This document shows, in pieces, positions 24,801-39,800 of a DNA stretch of 64,000 bases. The DNA comes from Siphonodentalium dalli (lineage: Eukaryota > Mollusca > Scaphopoda > Gadilida > Siphonodentaliidae). Numbering within the stretch: the stretch's first letter is position 1; the number at the start of each line of letters is the position of its first letter. The DNA is taken from positions 229,662,578 to 229,726,577 of the forward strand of contig CP136062.1 in assembly GCA_032622095.1 (NCBI GenBank), read 5' to 3'. The notes under the pieces were generated by a model, which searched no databases, had not been told where the DNA came from, and saw nothing but the letters and a program-made list of their open reading frames with translations. Made by a program: the position numbers and the translations under genes.

Positions 24801-27800
24801 CCCACAAATGAGAACCATATATGAGAACCATCCCACACATGAGAACCATATATGAGAACCATCCCACTCATGAGAACCATATATGAGAACCATCCTACAC
24901 ATGAGAACCATGTATGAGAACCATCCCACACATGAGAACCATATATGAGAACCATTCCACTCATGAGAACCATATATGAGAACCATCCCACTCATGAGAA
25001 CCATATATGAGAACCATTCCACTCATGAGAACCATATATGAGAACCATTCGAGAACCATATATGAGAACCATCATACACATGAGAACCATATATGAGAAC
25101 CATCATACACATGAGAACCATATATGAGAACCATCCCACACATGAGAACCATATATGAGAACCATCCCACACATGAGAACCATATATGAGAACCATCATA
25201 CACATGAGAACCATATATGAGAACCATCATACACATGAGAACCATATATGAGAACCATCCTACACATGAGAACCATGTAAGAACCATCCTACACATGAGA
25301 ACCATATATGAGAACCATCCTACACATGAGAACCATATATGAGAACCATCCTACACATGAGAACCATCCCACACATGAGAACCATGTAAGAACCATCCCA
25401 CACACGAGAACCATGTAAGAACCATCACACACGTGAGAACCATATATGAGAACCATCCTACACATGAGAACCATATATGAGAACCACATGAGAACCATTT
25501 ATGAAAACCATCCTACTCATGAGAACCATATATGAGAACCATCCCACACATGAGAACCATATATGAGAACCATCCCACACATGAGAACCATATATGAGAA
25601 CCATCCCACACATGGGAACCATATATGAGAACCATAGCTCCCACTCATGAGAACCACGTAAGAACCATCCCACACATGAGAACCATATATGAGAACCATC
25701 CTACACATGAGAACCATATATGAGAACCATCCTACACATGAGAACCATATATGAGAACCATCCCACACATGAGAACCATATATGAGAACCATCATACACA
25801 TGAGAACCATATATGAGAACCATCCCACTCATGATAACCATATATGAGAACCACATGAGAACCATATATGAGAATCATCCTACACATGAGAACCATGTAA
25901 GTACCATCCCACACATGAGAACCATATATGAGAACCATCATACACATGAGAACCACATGAGAACCATTTATGAAAACCATCCTACACATGAGAACCATAT
26001 ATGAGAACCATCCTACACATGAGAACCATATATGAGAACCACATGAGAACCATTTATGAGAACCATCCCACACATGAGAACCATATATGAGAACCATCCC
26101 ACTCATGAGAATCATATATGAGAACCATCCCACACATGAGAACCATATATGAGAACCATCCCACTCATGAGAATCATATATGAGAACCATCCCACACATG
26201 AGAACCATATATGAGAACCATCCCACTCATGATAATCATATATGAGAACCATCCCACACATGAGAACCATATATGAAAACCATCCTACACATGAGAACCA
26301 TATATGAGAACCATCCCACACATGAGAACCATATATGAGAACCATCCTACACATGAGAACCATGTAAGAACCATCACACACGTGAGAACCATATATGAGA
26401 ACCATCATACATATGAGAACCATAGCTCCCACACATGAGAACCATGTAAGAACCATCACACACGTGAGAACCATATATGAGAACCATCATACATATGAGA
26501 ACTACATGAGAACCATATATGAGAACCATCCTACACATGAGAACCATAGCTCCCACACATGAGAACCATGTAAGAACCATCACACATGTGAGAACCATAT
26601 ATGAGAACCATCGTACACATGAGAACTACATGAGAACCATATATGAGAACCATTTATGAAAACCATCCCACACATGAGAACCATTTATGAAAACCATCCC
26701 ACACATGAGAACCATGTAAGAACCATCACACATGTGAGAACCATATATGAGAACCATCATACATATGAGAACCATAGCTCCCACACATGAGAACCATGTA
26801 AGAACCATCCCACAAATGAGAACCATATATGAGAACCATCATACACATGAGAACCACATGAGAACCATCCTACACATGATGATGATGATGATTGTTTATT
26901 TGTATAATATTTACAAGCTTATGACAATGGTGATAATAAACAAACAAAAATGATATTATACAGGAGCGACATGGCCCAGATGGGCCGTCTTCCTGTCGCC
27001 CTACGTATACAAACATGAAGTGGCAACTATTGAAGTGAAATGATAATGAAAAGGATAGAATGTAGTTCATAATAGACAAATAAAGCATCCAAACCACATA
27101 CATGAGAACCATATAAGAACCATTATCAGCACTACACAATCGCCCATACCTGACCCAAATTAAACCATGACAACAGCCAATCACAACGAAGCTTCTCCCC
27201 ACACAGACTATATAAAGGCGAGGTAATCCGTACTTTTTCACAAACCACATTTGGTCCTGAACGAGGATTTACAATAATTGAAACGCGTTGACCATATAAC
27301 AAAGTATTAGTTTTTTACTGGTGTTTTTCCTGGAGAATTCATTTTCTCATATACCTAACCTATTTTGTCTTCACACCAGTATTAAACAATGGCTACTTTT
27401 GTACCAGACAGTATGATGGCCAGCGATTCGGAGACAGCACTATTAAACAGTATATCAGACACAACTGTCTGGTCTGTCACAACGGACACCAACAGACCGT
27501 GAAAAAACACTCCCGCACGGTAGAGGAACCGAGCAGATACACCAAAGCCAGCATCACAAATGCGAATATCTCTACATACAGAACCATACGCAATCTCACG
27601 ACAAAGAAAAACAGACTTGCTCTCCAACAAGAATTCCTCGAATCATGCGTTTCCCACAGAGTCAGTCCAAGAGGACTATCTGTCATCCTACCCAAACCTA
27701 AGGGGCTCATATGTGGTCATATGTATCTATCTACTCACTTACAACAAATGAAACTCCCAATACGTAGGGGAGACTAAGCGTAAATTTAGAACGCGCCTAT

Positions 27801-30800
27801 CAGAACACCTGGCCGATATTACACATAACAGAGATACGCCGGTAGCATACCACTTCAATCTACCAGACCACGATACAAGTGACCTTCGACATCGGGTCAT
27901 TGAGATAATGAACTGTGACCCAGAGAGTGAATCGGGAAACCAACCCTGCAAAACGTGTGAAATCCACTGGATTTTCGCCCTCCAAACACTGACACCACTC
28001 GGTATGAACAGGAAGGACTTCTAGTCATATACCTTCAATTATTGCCTGACAATATTTACCTTGACCTTGTAAGCTAGGGTATTCTCTTATATAAGAGAAT
28101 GCACTGGCACAGGATCTTTAATGCTGCACCAGCACAGCTGCCGCCATGAAAGGGTTAACCATTAAACAGCACTTCCGTATGGAGCCTACATGAACCCAAG
28201 CATATGACAGTCATCAGTGCATTCTTCTCTCTGTATGAGGCTCCATAAAGGGTAAAATAACACTCCCGTATGGAGCCTCACATGAACCCAAGCAGACGAC
28301 AGTCATCAGTGCATTCTTCTCTCTGTATGAGGCTCAATAAAGGGTTATATAACACTCCCATATGGAGCCTCATATGAACCCAAGCAGATGACAGTCATTA
28401 GTGCATTCTTCTCTATGTATGAGGCTCCATAAAGGGTTAAATAACACTCCTGTATGGAGCCTCACACAAAACCAAGCAGAAGACAGTCATCAGTGCATTG
28501 TTCTCTCCGTCTGGGGCTCCATAAAGGGTTAAATAACACTCCCGTATGGAGCCTCACATGAACCCAAGCAGATGACAGTCATTAGTGCATTCTTCTCTCT
28601 GTATGAGGCTCAATAAAGGGTTATATAACACTCCCATATGGAGCCTCACATGAACCCAAGCAGACAACAGTCATCAGTGCATTCTTCTCTCTGTATGAGG
28701 CTCCATAAAGGGTCAAATAACACTCCCATATGGAGCCTCATATGAACCCAAGCAGATGACAGTCATTAGTGCATTCTTCTCTCTGTATGAGGCTCAATAA
28801 AGGGTTATATAACACTCCCATATGGAGCCTCACATGAACCCAAGCATATGACAGTCATCAGTGCATTCTTCTCTCTGTATGAGGCTCCATAAAGGGTCAA
28901 ATAACACTCCCATATGGAGCCTCATATGAACCCAAGCAGATGACAGTCATTAGTGCATTCTTCTCTCTGTATGAGGCTCAATAAAGGGTTATATAACACT
29001 CCCATATGGAGCCTCATATGAACCCAAGCAGATGACAGTCATTAGTGCATTCTTCTCTCTGTATGAGGCTCCATAAAGGGTTAAATAACACTCCTGTATG
29101 GAGCCTCACACAAAACCAAGCAGAAGACAGTCATCAGTGCATTGTTCTCTCCGTCTGGGGCTCCATAAAGGGTTAAATAACTCCCATATGGAGCCTCATA
29201 TGAACCCAAGCAGATGACAGTCATTAGGGCATTCTTCTCTCTGTATGAGGCTCAATAAAGGGTTATATAACACTCCCATATGGAGCCTCATATGAACCTA
29301 AGCAGATGACAGTCATTATAGTGCATTCTTCTCTCTGTATGAGGCTCCATAAAGGGTCAAATAACACTCCCGTATGGAGCCTCATATGAACCCAAGCAGA
29401 CGACAGTCATTAGTACATTCTTCTCTCTGTATGAGGCTCAATAAAGGGTTAAATAACACTCCTGTATGGAGCCTCACATGAACCCAAGCAGACGACAGTC
29501 ATTAGTGCATTCTTCTCTCTGTATGAGGCTCAATAAAGGGTTAAATAACACTCCTGTATGGAGCCTCATATGAACCCAAGCAGACGACAGTCATTAGTGC
29601 ATTCTTCTCTCTGTATGAGGCTCCATAAAGGGTTAAATAACACTCCCATATGGAGCCTCATATGAACCCAAGCAGACGACAGTCATTAGTGCATTCTTCT
29701 CTCTGTATGAGGCTCCATAAAGGGTTAAATAACACTCCCATATGGAGCCTCATATGAACCCAAGCAGATGACAGTTATCAGTGCATTCTTCTCCCTGTAT
29801 GAGGCTCCATAAAGGGTCAAATAACACTCCTGTATGGAGCCTCATATGAACCCAAGCAGACCAATCTCTACAAGAGCACACCAGTTATACTTCCTTTCTG
29901 ACTGTCACAGCTGGGTACAAGTCTGTGTTTCTATATTTAACATGAGGTTTTCCTGCAAAAATGGCGAAACCCTATCGCTCCAAAGTCAAATTTACTATGT
30001 GCTTTGAGAACAACTCCCGCACTAAAACATAATGACAGAATGGTAAATCAGAGTGGTAGTTTTGTTGACAATTTTCACAAGCTACTCGTCAAAATTGCAC
30101 AAATTAGAACTCTTGGGTTTGACTTGCTGTGCAAGTTGTGACAATGCCATACACGTGCATTTAGACTTCTGTGTTTTTTTCAATATTTTGTGTGCTTAAT
30201 AAGGGCAGCTTGTTGCTCTGTTCACTTAGTATATATCTTAATATCGCGGAATTCCACCAAAATGCCGCCGATAGCAGCAGTCTTACGAGTCATAAAGGGA
30301 GGTAAACCATGCATGGAGTTTGCAAGCAGACGACAGTCATCAGTACAATGTTCTCGCTGTCTGGGGCTCCATAAAGGGTTAAATATTTTCTTTAATTCTT
30401 TTTTTTAGATGGAACTGAAGCATCTCATATGCACGATCCATGGGATGAGAACTATCAACGAGGATACGAGTGGTGGCTGATGGTCGAAGCTAAAAAGGTT
30501 TCTATGATCCGTGGGGGGAGGGGGTGGTGAGATGAGAATTATCATCGCGGATATGAGTGGTGGCTGATGGTCGAACCTAAAGAAGTTTGTATGATCCGTG
30601 GGGGGGGGGGGGGGGAGTTGATGATCTGTTGGGGGGAGGGGGTGGTGAGATGAGAATTATCGCGGATATGAGTGGTGGCTGATGGTCGAACCTTAAGGGG
30701 TTTGTATGATCCGTGGGGGGGGGGGGGAATTGATGATCTGTGGGGGGAGGGGGTGGTGTTCATGGCTGAAGTGACTCATGGCAATCGATAAGCTACTGTA

Positions 30801-33800
30801 ATGACCGAAACTAAGAACTCTAGGAAAGCCATGAATTGGTGCCACTAGGTGCACTACCTTACTCGTAATTAAAATCGCTTTGTACTATTTTTCGCGCACC
30901 GATGGTTGTGCGAATTTAAAACTGAGTGAAAAATAGCTCGACTCTTGCCAACTCTCAGGGAAAATCAGCTGTGTTATTGAGTTACATGTACATACATTAT
31001 AGACAGTTGGACTTCGTATAGACAATTATATTGACATGTGAGAATGTGTTCTCAACACCATTATTCATATATATTATATCTCACGTGACTTTCTCGCATT
31101 CTGATTGGCTGCAAACTGCTATACTATTTTACGATAGTACCCCAGTAGGATTCCTACATGCCTACTATTCTTTTATTATTTATAGTAACAAATTCATTTC
31201 GCGAAATCGGGTTGCCGCCTGAAGATACGGCCAAACTTAAACTATACCTTGTACGATACTTGTTGAAATATTGGTATATCATTAGATTTATTGGTGAATT
31301 GTAATGATCTTACAAATGTCCGATCATAGCTAGCCAACGTATTTAATATAAGTTTGTCCATTTAGTTAGCAAGCGGCCAGTCCTAATTTTTTAATGACAG
31401 TGGACGTTATTTATAATTTCCTTTTCCGCTTTAATCGATGTTAAGCAAGTTATCTTCTAAAATTTCGGCAAAATGTTTTTGCTAATGACGTAATTATAGA
31501 AATAAATGCATGAATCATGAAGAGATGCTGTTAGATGTAACTAATGTATGCTCCCCTACCAACGTCAAAAGATTGCCGTAAATTGTAAAATCTGAGACCG
31601 ATTTCCAAAATTCAAGGCAAATAAAAATGTGACAAAATCAGACACAGAAATTGTGTGAGAATTTGCACCAATGTTCGATATAATATAATAAATAATGAAT
31701 GACTTGTCGTTGACTATGCCAAAATAGTGGTCCTCGATGAGGACCACTATTTTGGCATAGTCAACTCCAAGCCATTCATTATCTATATAATATAAAATCA
31801 TGGCAAAATCTTTGAAGTTGAAATTCTTGCAAGAAACACACATATTCCTGTACGAAGGGAACAAAAGTATAGCCTCATGTCCACCACCATGGAGTGACAA
31901 CATGGTTCTGAATCTGAGTTAAATATGTAAACCCAACTATTTGAAATACTCAGTCACATGTTGATTTTCTCTCAAGTCTGCCACCTACTTGGTTGTTTTA
32001 CAGCCACAGTAATGCCCTACGTAATCGACTCTTTAACCACAGCAGAATTATGCATAACTTTTCAGGATTTAGGGGAGAGCTTTCCGATGAATGGCAACAA
32101 GCCATATTTCCGACTAAATCCTGAAAAGTTACCCATAATTCTGCTGTGGTTAAGGAGTCGATTAATTAGAGCATTACTGTACTTCTTTAAAGTTCTTTTC
32201 ATTGACGTTCATAACTATATATTTGAGTGTCAGAATGATTATTTTGAGAATATAACGTTTTGCAACATTTTCTAATGTGAAAAAAGCCAAGATACCAGAA
32301 TGTGAAGTACTTTCAGAAAGGTAATTCTCGCATATATAAGAGAATGCATTGGGACAGGGTCTTTAATGTTGCACCAGCGCATCTCCCATCATGAATGGGT
32401 TAACAAATTCAGATTTCACACTCTGTTTCTTGTGGACTAATGTCATTTAAAGACATATTATGGACTTGTTTGAGTGCAATAAACTTTTAGTTAGTACTCG
32501 TGCGCTATGCCAACCTGGGGAATGTAGCATTCTACTAACATCGCCGAAAAATTCAAAGAAATCGATCGTACCACTCCATAGAAATCATCGTCAGAACTAC
32601 TCTCAATTGTAAATATTTACACCTCAATTCAGGATGCAACAATCAGCGACAAACTAACAAAAACGATTTCGCCATCCAGAGTCATTGCATTTAATTAATA
32701 TATAAGAATGACTGTGTGCGTGTTGTCAATTTTCATTATTATTCATAAGAATAACTACTTTGAGCAAGAATATTCTCCATTTCTATTTGAACACCCTACC
32801 GGAGTGTTTCACATCACTTTAACAGAATTTTTATTATTGAAAGGTGTTGATAGCATATAATGATGATAAGTATAATGAAAATCCTGTCCCAATGCATTCT
32901 CTTATATATGCGAGTCGACCATAGGTCAATTCACATATATAAGAGAATGCATTGACCTAAAAAAATTATATTATTTTTTATAATTGTTAAAAAATGTAAG
33001 AAAAAATGATAAAAAATGATAAAATTGTTAAAGGATGTAAAAATAATTATAAAAATAATAAAACTGTTAAAGAATATAAGAAAAAAATGAATATTTTTTT
33101 TATAGAATGTAAGAAAAATTTAGAAAAAAAATGATAAAATTTGTTAAATAATTTAAGAAAAAATGATAACAAATTGTTAAACAATGTAAGAAAAATTTAT
33201 AAAAAACAAAATGTTCAAAAAAATTGTTAGGCCATGCATTCTCTATATAGGTCGCCTCGCATATGTAAGAGAATGCATTGGCACAGGGTCTTAAATGTTG
33301 CACCAGCACAGCTCCCGTCATGAAATGGTTAAGAAATTCAGATTTCACGCACTGTTTCTCATGGACTAATGTCATTTATAATTTATATCATTGAAAGGTG
33401 TTGATAGCGTATAATGATGATGAGTATAATGTTTGTACAGTTAACCGATAAATGTAATTTAAATTGAATTGTTAATGCATACGTTTGTACAGTTAACCGA
33501 TAAATGTAATTTAAATTGAATTCATAATGCATACGTTTGTACAGTTAACCGATAAATGTAATTTAAATTGAATTCATAATGCATACGTTTGTACAGTTAA
33601 CCGATAAATGTAATTTAAATTGAATTCATAATGCATACGTTTGTACAGTTAACCGATAAATGTAATTTAAATTGAATTCATAATGCATACGTTTGTACAG
33701 TTAACCGATAAATGTAATTTAAATTGAATTCATAATGCATATGTTTGTACTTTCAGAGAAATACAAATATCAAGCTATATGCTCTGCCTTGGGCGTTCCC

Positions 33801-36800
33801 CGGTTGGCTTGGTAACGGAACAAGAAATCCATTCACTAATCTACAGATGACGGCTCTATATGTTGTGAAATTTATCATTGGAGCGAAAACTCACTATAAC
33901 CTTACTATGGATTATGTCGGGGTGAGATACAGTAATGCCCTAAGTAATCGACCTCTTAACCAAAGCAGAATTATGGGTAACTTTTCAGAATTTAGTCGGA
34001 AATATGGCTTGTTGCCATTCATCGGAAAGCTCTCGGCGAGAGCTTTCCGATGAATGGCAACAAGCCATATTTCCGACTAAATCCTGAAAAGTTACCCATA
34101 ATTCTGCTTTGTTTAAGAGGTCGATTACATAGGGCATTACTGTAATTTATTACACATTTTACCTAGGCAATCAGCAATGGTTAATTTATTTTTTTACTTT
34201 AAGTTATTACTTTGATTATATTTAATTGATTATATGATTATACTCACCAGAACTGTTATGTTTCATGGATTGTCCATGAGATTCCCGGATAGTCACAGCA
34301 ATTTCGCAAATACGGATAACCCCCAATTTCTCCCGGATTCAGCAAAACCTCGCATTCAAAATCCAAAAAAACGATGTTTATTCGTGCATTTGCTGGGTTT
34401 TCCCCCATGACAGTGATTTCCTTATTTCCAGTACCGCAAATACCCACACATTAACATTCACATAATGTACCATCGGTAACTTTTGATGTTCCCTCTGATT
34501 GAAGACTGATCAGTGGTGAACTGTGACTGATATTAATTGATTTTCGCACTCTGGTGAAGCCACACATATAAGGGTGTTATAGTACATGTATATAATACGT
34601 ACAATCACCAGTGTGCAGCTGTATTGTAAGGCCCCATTGATGAACATTTCTATTCTAAGTGATGGATACTTTATGATTTAAGCTGATTAGTGGTATGCAT
34701 TGCGAACGGAATGTGTCCATTTCGTTGGCATGTAAAACTGTAAGATGGGTAATTTTGTACATGTCCTTTTGTAACTCGGGTTTGTTTTTACTTATTTTAA
34801 ATGAAGTTCTCCTTCGTAAATGGGTGGCCGAGTTTAAATATTATTGTAAATAAATAGTTGTCGTCATAATTGACCATTATTTTGCCATAACTAGCGATAG
34901 TAAAATTATATTTTTTTTATGCCGATCTGTTTATTTCTTGATTGTGTTGTGAGTTGTCATTTATTATGTTGTTCCGTACACCATATAGAAGACTCATGAG
35001 TCCTTAACCCTTTGAGTGCCAGGGGCCGATCTCAACGGCCCTAAACCTACAAAATAAGTCTGTTAAAGAATATAAGAATAAATTATTAAAATTGTAAAAA
35101 AAAATAAAAAAAAATAAATTGTTAGGCCAATGCATTCTCTTATATATGCGAGGCGACCTATGGTCGACTCGCATATGTAAGAGAATGCATTGGCACAGGG
35201 TATATGGGTTGATACAAAAATCGGACCTGGCACTCAAGGGTTAATGATTATTGGAGGGGAGTGTTTTACTATTTAGTTTTGAGAATTGTGTTTCTGATGA
35301 AATGTTTTATGTCCAATTTCAGCTCTGGAATGAAAAGAATTATAATATAACTTACATCAAAGTAAGTATAATTATGTGTAACCATAGTGTATTATTCTCT
35401 AACCAATAGGATACATCAGAGTTAAAGACCCATGGTTGTTTCAAGCCTCAGATTGTACAGTAATGCCCTAAATAATCAACTCTTTAACCACAGCAGAATT
35501 ATGGGTAATTTTTCAAGATTTAGTCGGAAATATGGCTTGTTGCCATTCATCGGAAAGCTCTCAGTGAGAGCTTTCCGATGAATGGCAACAAGCCATATTT
35601 CCGACTAAATCCTGAAAAATTACCCATAATTCTGCTGTGGTTAAGGAATCGATTATTTAGGGCATTATTGTATCTCAAGTCCAAGTAACAGTCGATAAAT
35701 GTGTTAAATAGAGGATCAATAATGAGTTGCAATTCTAACAAAATTTATTAACAGAGTGCATTAGGTTCGAGCCGAGCTTTAGCGAGGCTCAAATAGAAAA
35801 TAGTGTATGAGGTTAATAAATTTTGTTTAGAATTGCGAAGAATTTCAGATCCTTTTTATCACATAATCTCATTTTGGCAACGAAAAACAATTTCGAAACG
35901 GCTGGGGTTAAACAAAATTAATATTGAATTCCTTATCTCAACCAAAGATTCTAATTAACATAATAATAACGATTCCATTACGCTAAGTTCTTATGTCACT
36001 GCGCATGCTGATAATACACTTGTGTCTTACTAAAAAATATGAGGCCGGGTTTAGGGGCTAATTATATGATATATACTTTCATATGGACTTCTACTGGTAT
36101 GCCACATCAAACCTGATAACCCTTTACCCAACAAACCGGCCAAAAATGGCCAAATAAAGCTGCAACAGCCTAAATTATCTTGGGTCTGTCTCAATAAAAC
36201 CATACAAATATGGATATCATTGGAACCGGCTCATTTAGTCACTAAATCCTTCGGCACACCATACAGGCCACATCTCTCATCCGATCATCACCAAACTTCA
36301 TATGGATTTTTGGGCCGACCCCTAGTTTACTTTTCTTCTTTATCATTTTATTCATTGCTCAACAAAAAATTAACTCCTTCCCAAGTTGTGCTACAGTGTC
36401 ATTGACACTTTCATTTAATGATATAATAGGGGTTTCATGCGATCTAGATAGACATGTTTAATCATCCAACCATGGTATATAGTACAAAGAATAAAAAACA
36501 GAATGGCAATAAACAATACCTATATCCATAGCCATGCGCGGAGAAGTGGAGTCTTGATTCATTTTTACTGCATTGTGTGTTTGGAGTCGCACTGGCTTAC
36601 TTTGTAATTAGAGTCTATTTCTCCTTCTGGAGACCCACTAGTCAGTGTAGGATTTGACAAAATAGTGTATGCAAACATATGACATAGCCGATTGACAGGT
36701 TGAATGCTGTCAAAGGAAAGATTTTGTATACCCCCCGCAACGAAGTTAGGGGGGTATACTGGAATCAGCTCATCCGTCCTTCCGTCCGTCGTACCATGGA

Positions 36801-39800
36801 CACAAATTTGTCCGGAGTTTTTCTCAGTCGTTTTTTTATCAATTTCCGTGAAACTTGGCACAGACATCAACCACCATAGGAAACTGTGCACCTGCGATTA
36901 TGACGTCTGTCGGTCTTTCTTTGGTGGAGTTATCCCCCCTTTTTCGACTTAGAATTTTTTTGCAACATGCATAATTTTGTCCTAGCTTTTATTCCTACAT
37001 TTTTAGGTCAATGTTTTTTAATCTTGGCACTGATATTTAGTACCATGGGAACCTGTGCACCTGCGATTATGATGTCTGTCTGACTTTTTTTTGTGGAGTT
37101 ATTCCCCTTGTCCGAGCTTTTGTTACTACATTTTTCGGTCAATAGGTTTAAGATTAGGTTTAGGGTTGTGCACCTACAATGGGAACTGTTATTTTATTAT
37201 TTTAACTAAATGTTTACTGACATGTGAAACATCTTAGTATTTTAAAAACACGGGGGGTATCCTTAGTCCCATTGGGACAGTCACACCTCTAGTTATTTTT
37301 GTGACTTGCTCAATCAGCAGAATCCGGTAGCTTGCTATGCTCTTCCGGGGAGATCACGCTCCAATCTGGTCTGTGCACATTTGCAGTAAAAAAATGACAT
37401 CTTTTGTGTAACTTCTTGTTTTAATTATATGTTTATGACATCATAACTCTTTGCTTACAGACTTTGAGGCAGACACTGGATGCATACAATTTACAGCATG
37501 TTCAGGTTGTAGCCGCGGATAACAATTGGGATATTGCTAAAGACATATTAAAAGATGTAGCGTTGGCAAATGCAGTCGGCATTATTGGGTTAGTATCGTA
37601 AGGCAAATAACCATCGACAATTTTGATAATATGAGTCTTATGCATTCTTATGAAGAGAGTTAAAGGTACTCAATCCGATTCGATGGTCCCCATATCATCA
37701 GTTTCCAACAACAACAAATTTTTTGAAATGCCTTTTCAGTTGTCAGAATCGATTATTTGCCCAAAAATAATGCTAACCACAGTCCACTATAGTATAAAAT
37801 TGCCAAAAACCTGTTATTTATCAAGATTTTGTACAACGAAATTTTGCCGGTTTGTCAAATATCTGAAACAAAAAAGCCACTTGATTTTAGAGTTATCCAT
37901 CTTCATCCGCTATTTGGTCTTGTCATCGACTTTTATTGGGCCACTAAATATTCCAGGTGGTGAAAAATAATAGATTTGAAAAATCAATATCTGATCACTC
38001 TGAGCTTTGATGGATGGGTTCCTCGACTCGAATCAAATATTTTTTACCCCCGAAGCCAAATAAATAGTTATTGAGGGGTGCTTAATCGGATTGAGTACCT
38101 TTAACGACAACAATTTAAATGTCAGAGAAAAAAAAGCTTGAGATATTGAGGAAACTTCCTCGTTCGATCTGAATGAAGACAGATAATTTTTTGACAGAAT
38201 TTCAACAGACCACCAAGCCTGCAAATAGCGTGTCTGTCATTTGCAAAATGAGGTCCCCAGAGGGTGAATTTAGTGACGCTATCCCGCATAGCGGGCTAGC
38301 ATAACTAAATTCACCCTCTGGGGACCTCATTCTGCTTAGGCCCTCAACTGCTATGGTAGACCTAGGATCAAATTGAAGTTCACCCGTTGAAGTTGGTGAT
38401 GTTCACCCATTGGGGACCTCGATTATGGATTATTATCTTCTGCAAATTAGGGGATATAGAAACTTCCCAGAAAGAAAAACGTAACTAAAAACAATGTTAA
38501 TTTGATACTATAGATACTTACCAGAAGCTGAGGCCTAAGCAGAATGAGGTCTCCAGAGGGTGAATTTGGTGATGCTAGCCCACTGTGCGGGATATCATCA
38601 CTAAATTCACCCTCTGGGGACCTCATTCTGCAAATGACAGACACGCTATTTGCAGGCTTGCAGACCACTGTTCATAGAAGAGAAGATCCCAGGCATTTTG
38701 CAGCATTCAACCAAGTCTGAGTTTAGTGTGCCTGTCATTTGCAGAATGAGGTCCCCAGAGGGTGAATTTAGTGACACTTTTCTGCATAGTGGGCTAGCAT
38801 CACCAAATTCACCCTCTGGAGACCTCAATCTGCATTGCCTCATCTGCTATGGGAGACATAGACTCAGATTTAAGTTCCCAAATGGTGAATATTGTGATGT
38901 ACACCCATTGGGAACCTCGATTATGCAATGTGTTGTCTGCCAAATTGGGAAAAAAGAGAAACTAAACTAAAAAATAGTTTAGTGTACCTCTCATTTGCAG
39001 AACTCAGGCCCCTCCAGAGGGTTAATCAGCTTAATCTTAATCTAGCCGGCTAGCATCACAAAATTCACCCTCTGTAGACGTCATATAAAAAAATTCAATA
39101 ATAAAAATTGTTAAAGAATGTAAGTTAAAATTGCTAAAGAATGTGTAAGAAAAAATTATCAAAAATGATAAAATTGTTAAAGAATATAAGAAAAAATGAT
39201 AAAAATTGTTATAGAGTTTAGAAAAAAATATCAAAAATGATAAAAATTGTTAAAGAATGTAAGAAAAAAATAATAAAAATTTATTAAAATTGTTCAAGAA
39301 TGTAAGAAAAATTGAAAGAAATTGTTTAGCCAAAGCATTCTCTTATATATGCGAGGCGAGCTATGGTCGACTTGCATATATAAGAGAATGCATTGGCACA
39401 GGTAGGGCGTTTTCATTTCGTATTGAATCTCGAATCAGGCAAACGATTCAAAATCGAATCGAATCTCGAATCGAATCATTGTTACTGAGCCAATCTAGTT
39501 CAAATACATAGATCGTCGAATAAACACCTGAAATTGCCTGGCGAAAACCGAATGGTGATCATTGATGTAGTGCAATATGCACCTACAACAAATGTCTATG
39601 CATTTTCTGTGCCTCAGGAATCGTTGAGTACAGATACAAAGAGCATACATAAATGGGAGAACGAATGTCAACGTAAATAGGGACAAGTGTACCGGGTGAT
39701 GCCTGTTTTATTTCGTTGAATAGCGCAGTATTATTCACTACATATATTACACTTGCGATGATTGTGTTGTCTGTCGCTTGAAGTTGAACTGAGAGACTTA

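Noticed and set aside
24420-26880. Many long ORFs on both strands ([14 protein letters not shown] and MRTIYENHP types)
   Set aside because: They follow the minisatellite period with no codon bias or start context, and appear in several frames at once.
31709-31765. microRNA precursor
   Set aside because: A 3-nt loop and perfect pairing are not miRNA-like; kept only as a hairpin of unknown role.
38447-38970. Conserved small protein with [11 protein letters not shown] / [13 protein letters not shown]
   Set aside because: The same peptide appears wherever family D MITEs occur, on both strands; it is the translation of their inverted repeats.
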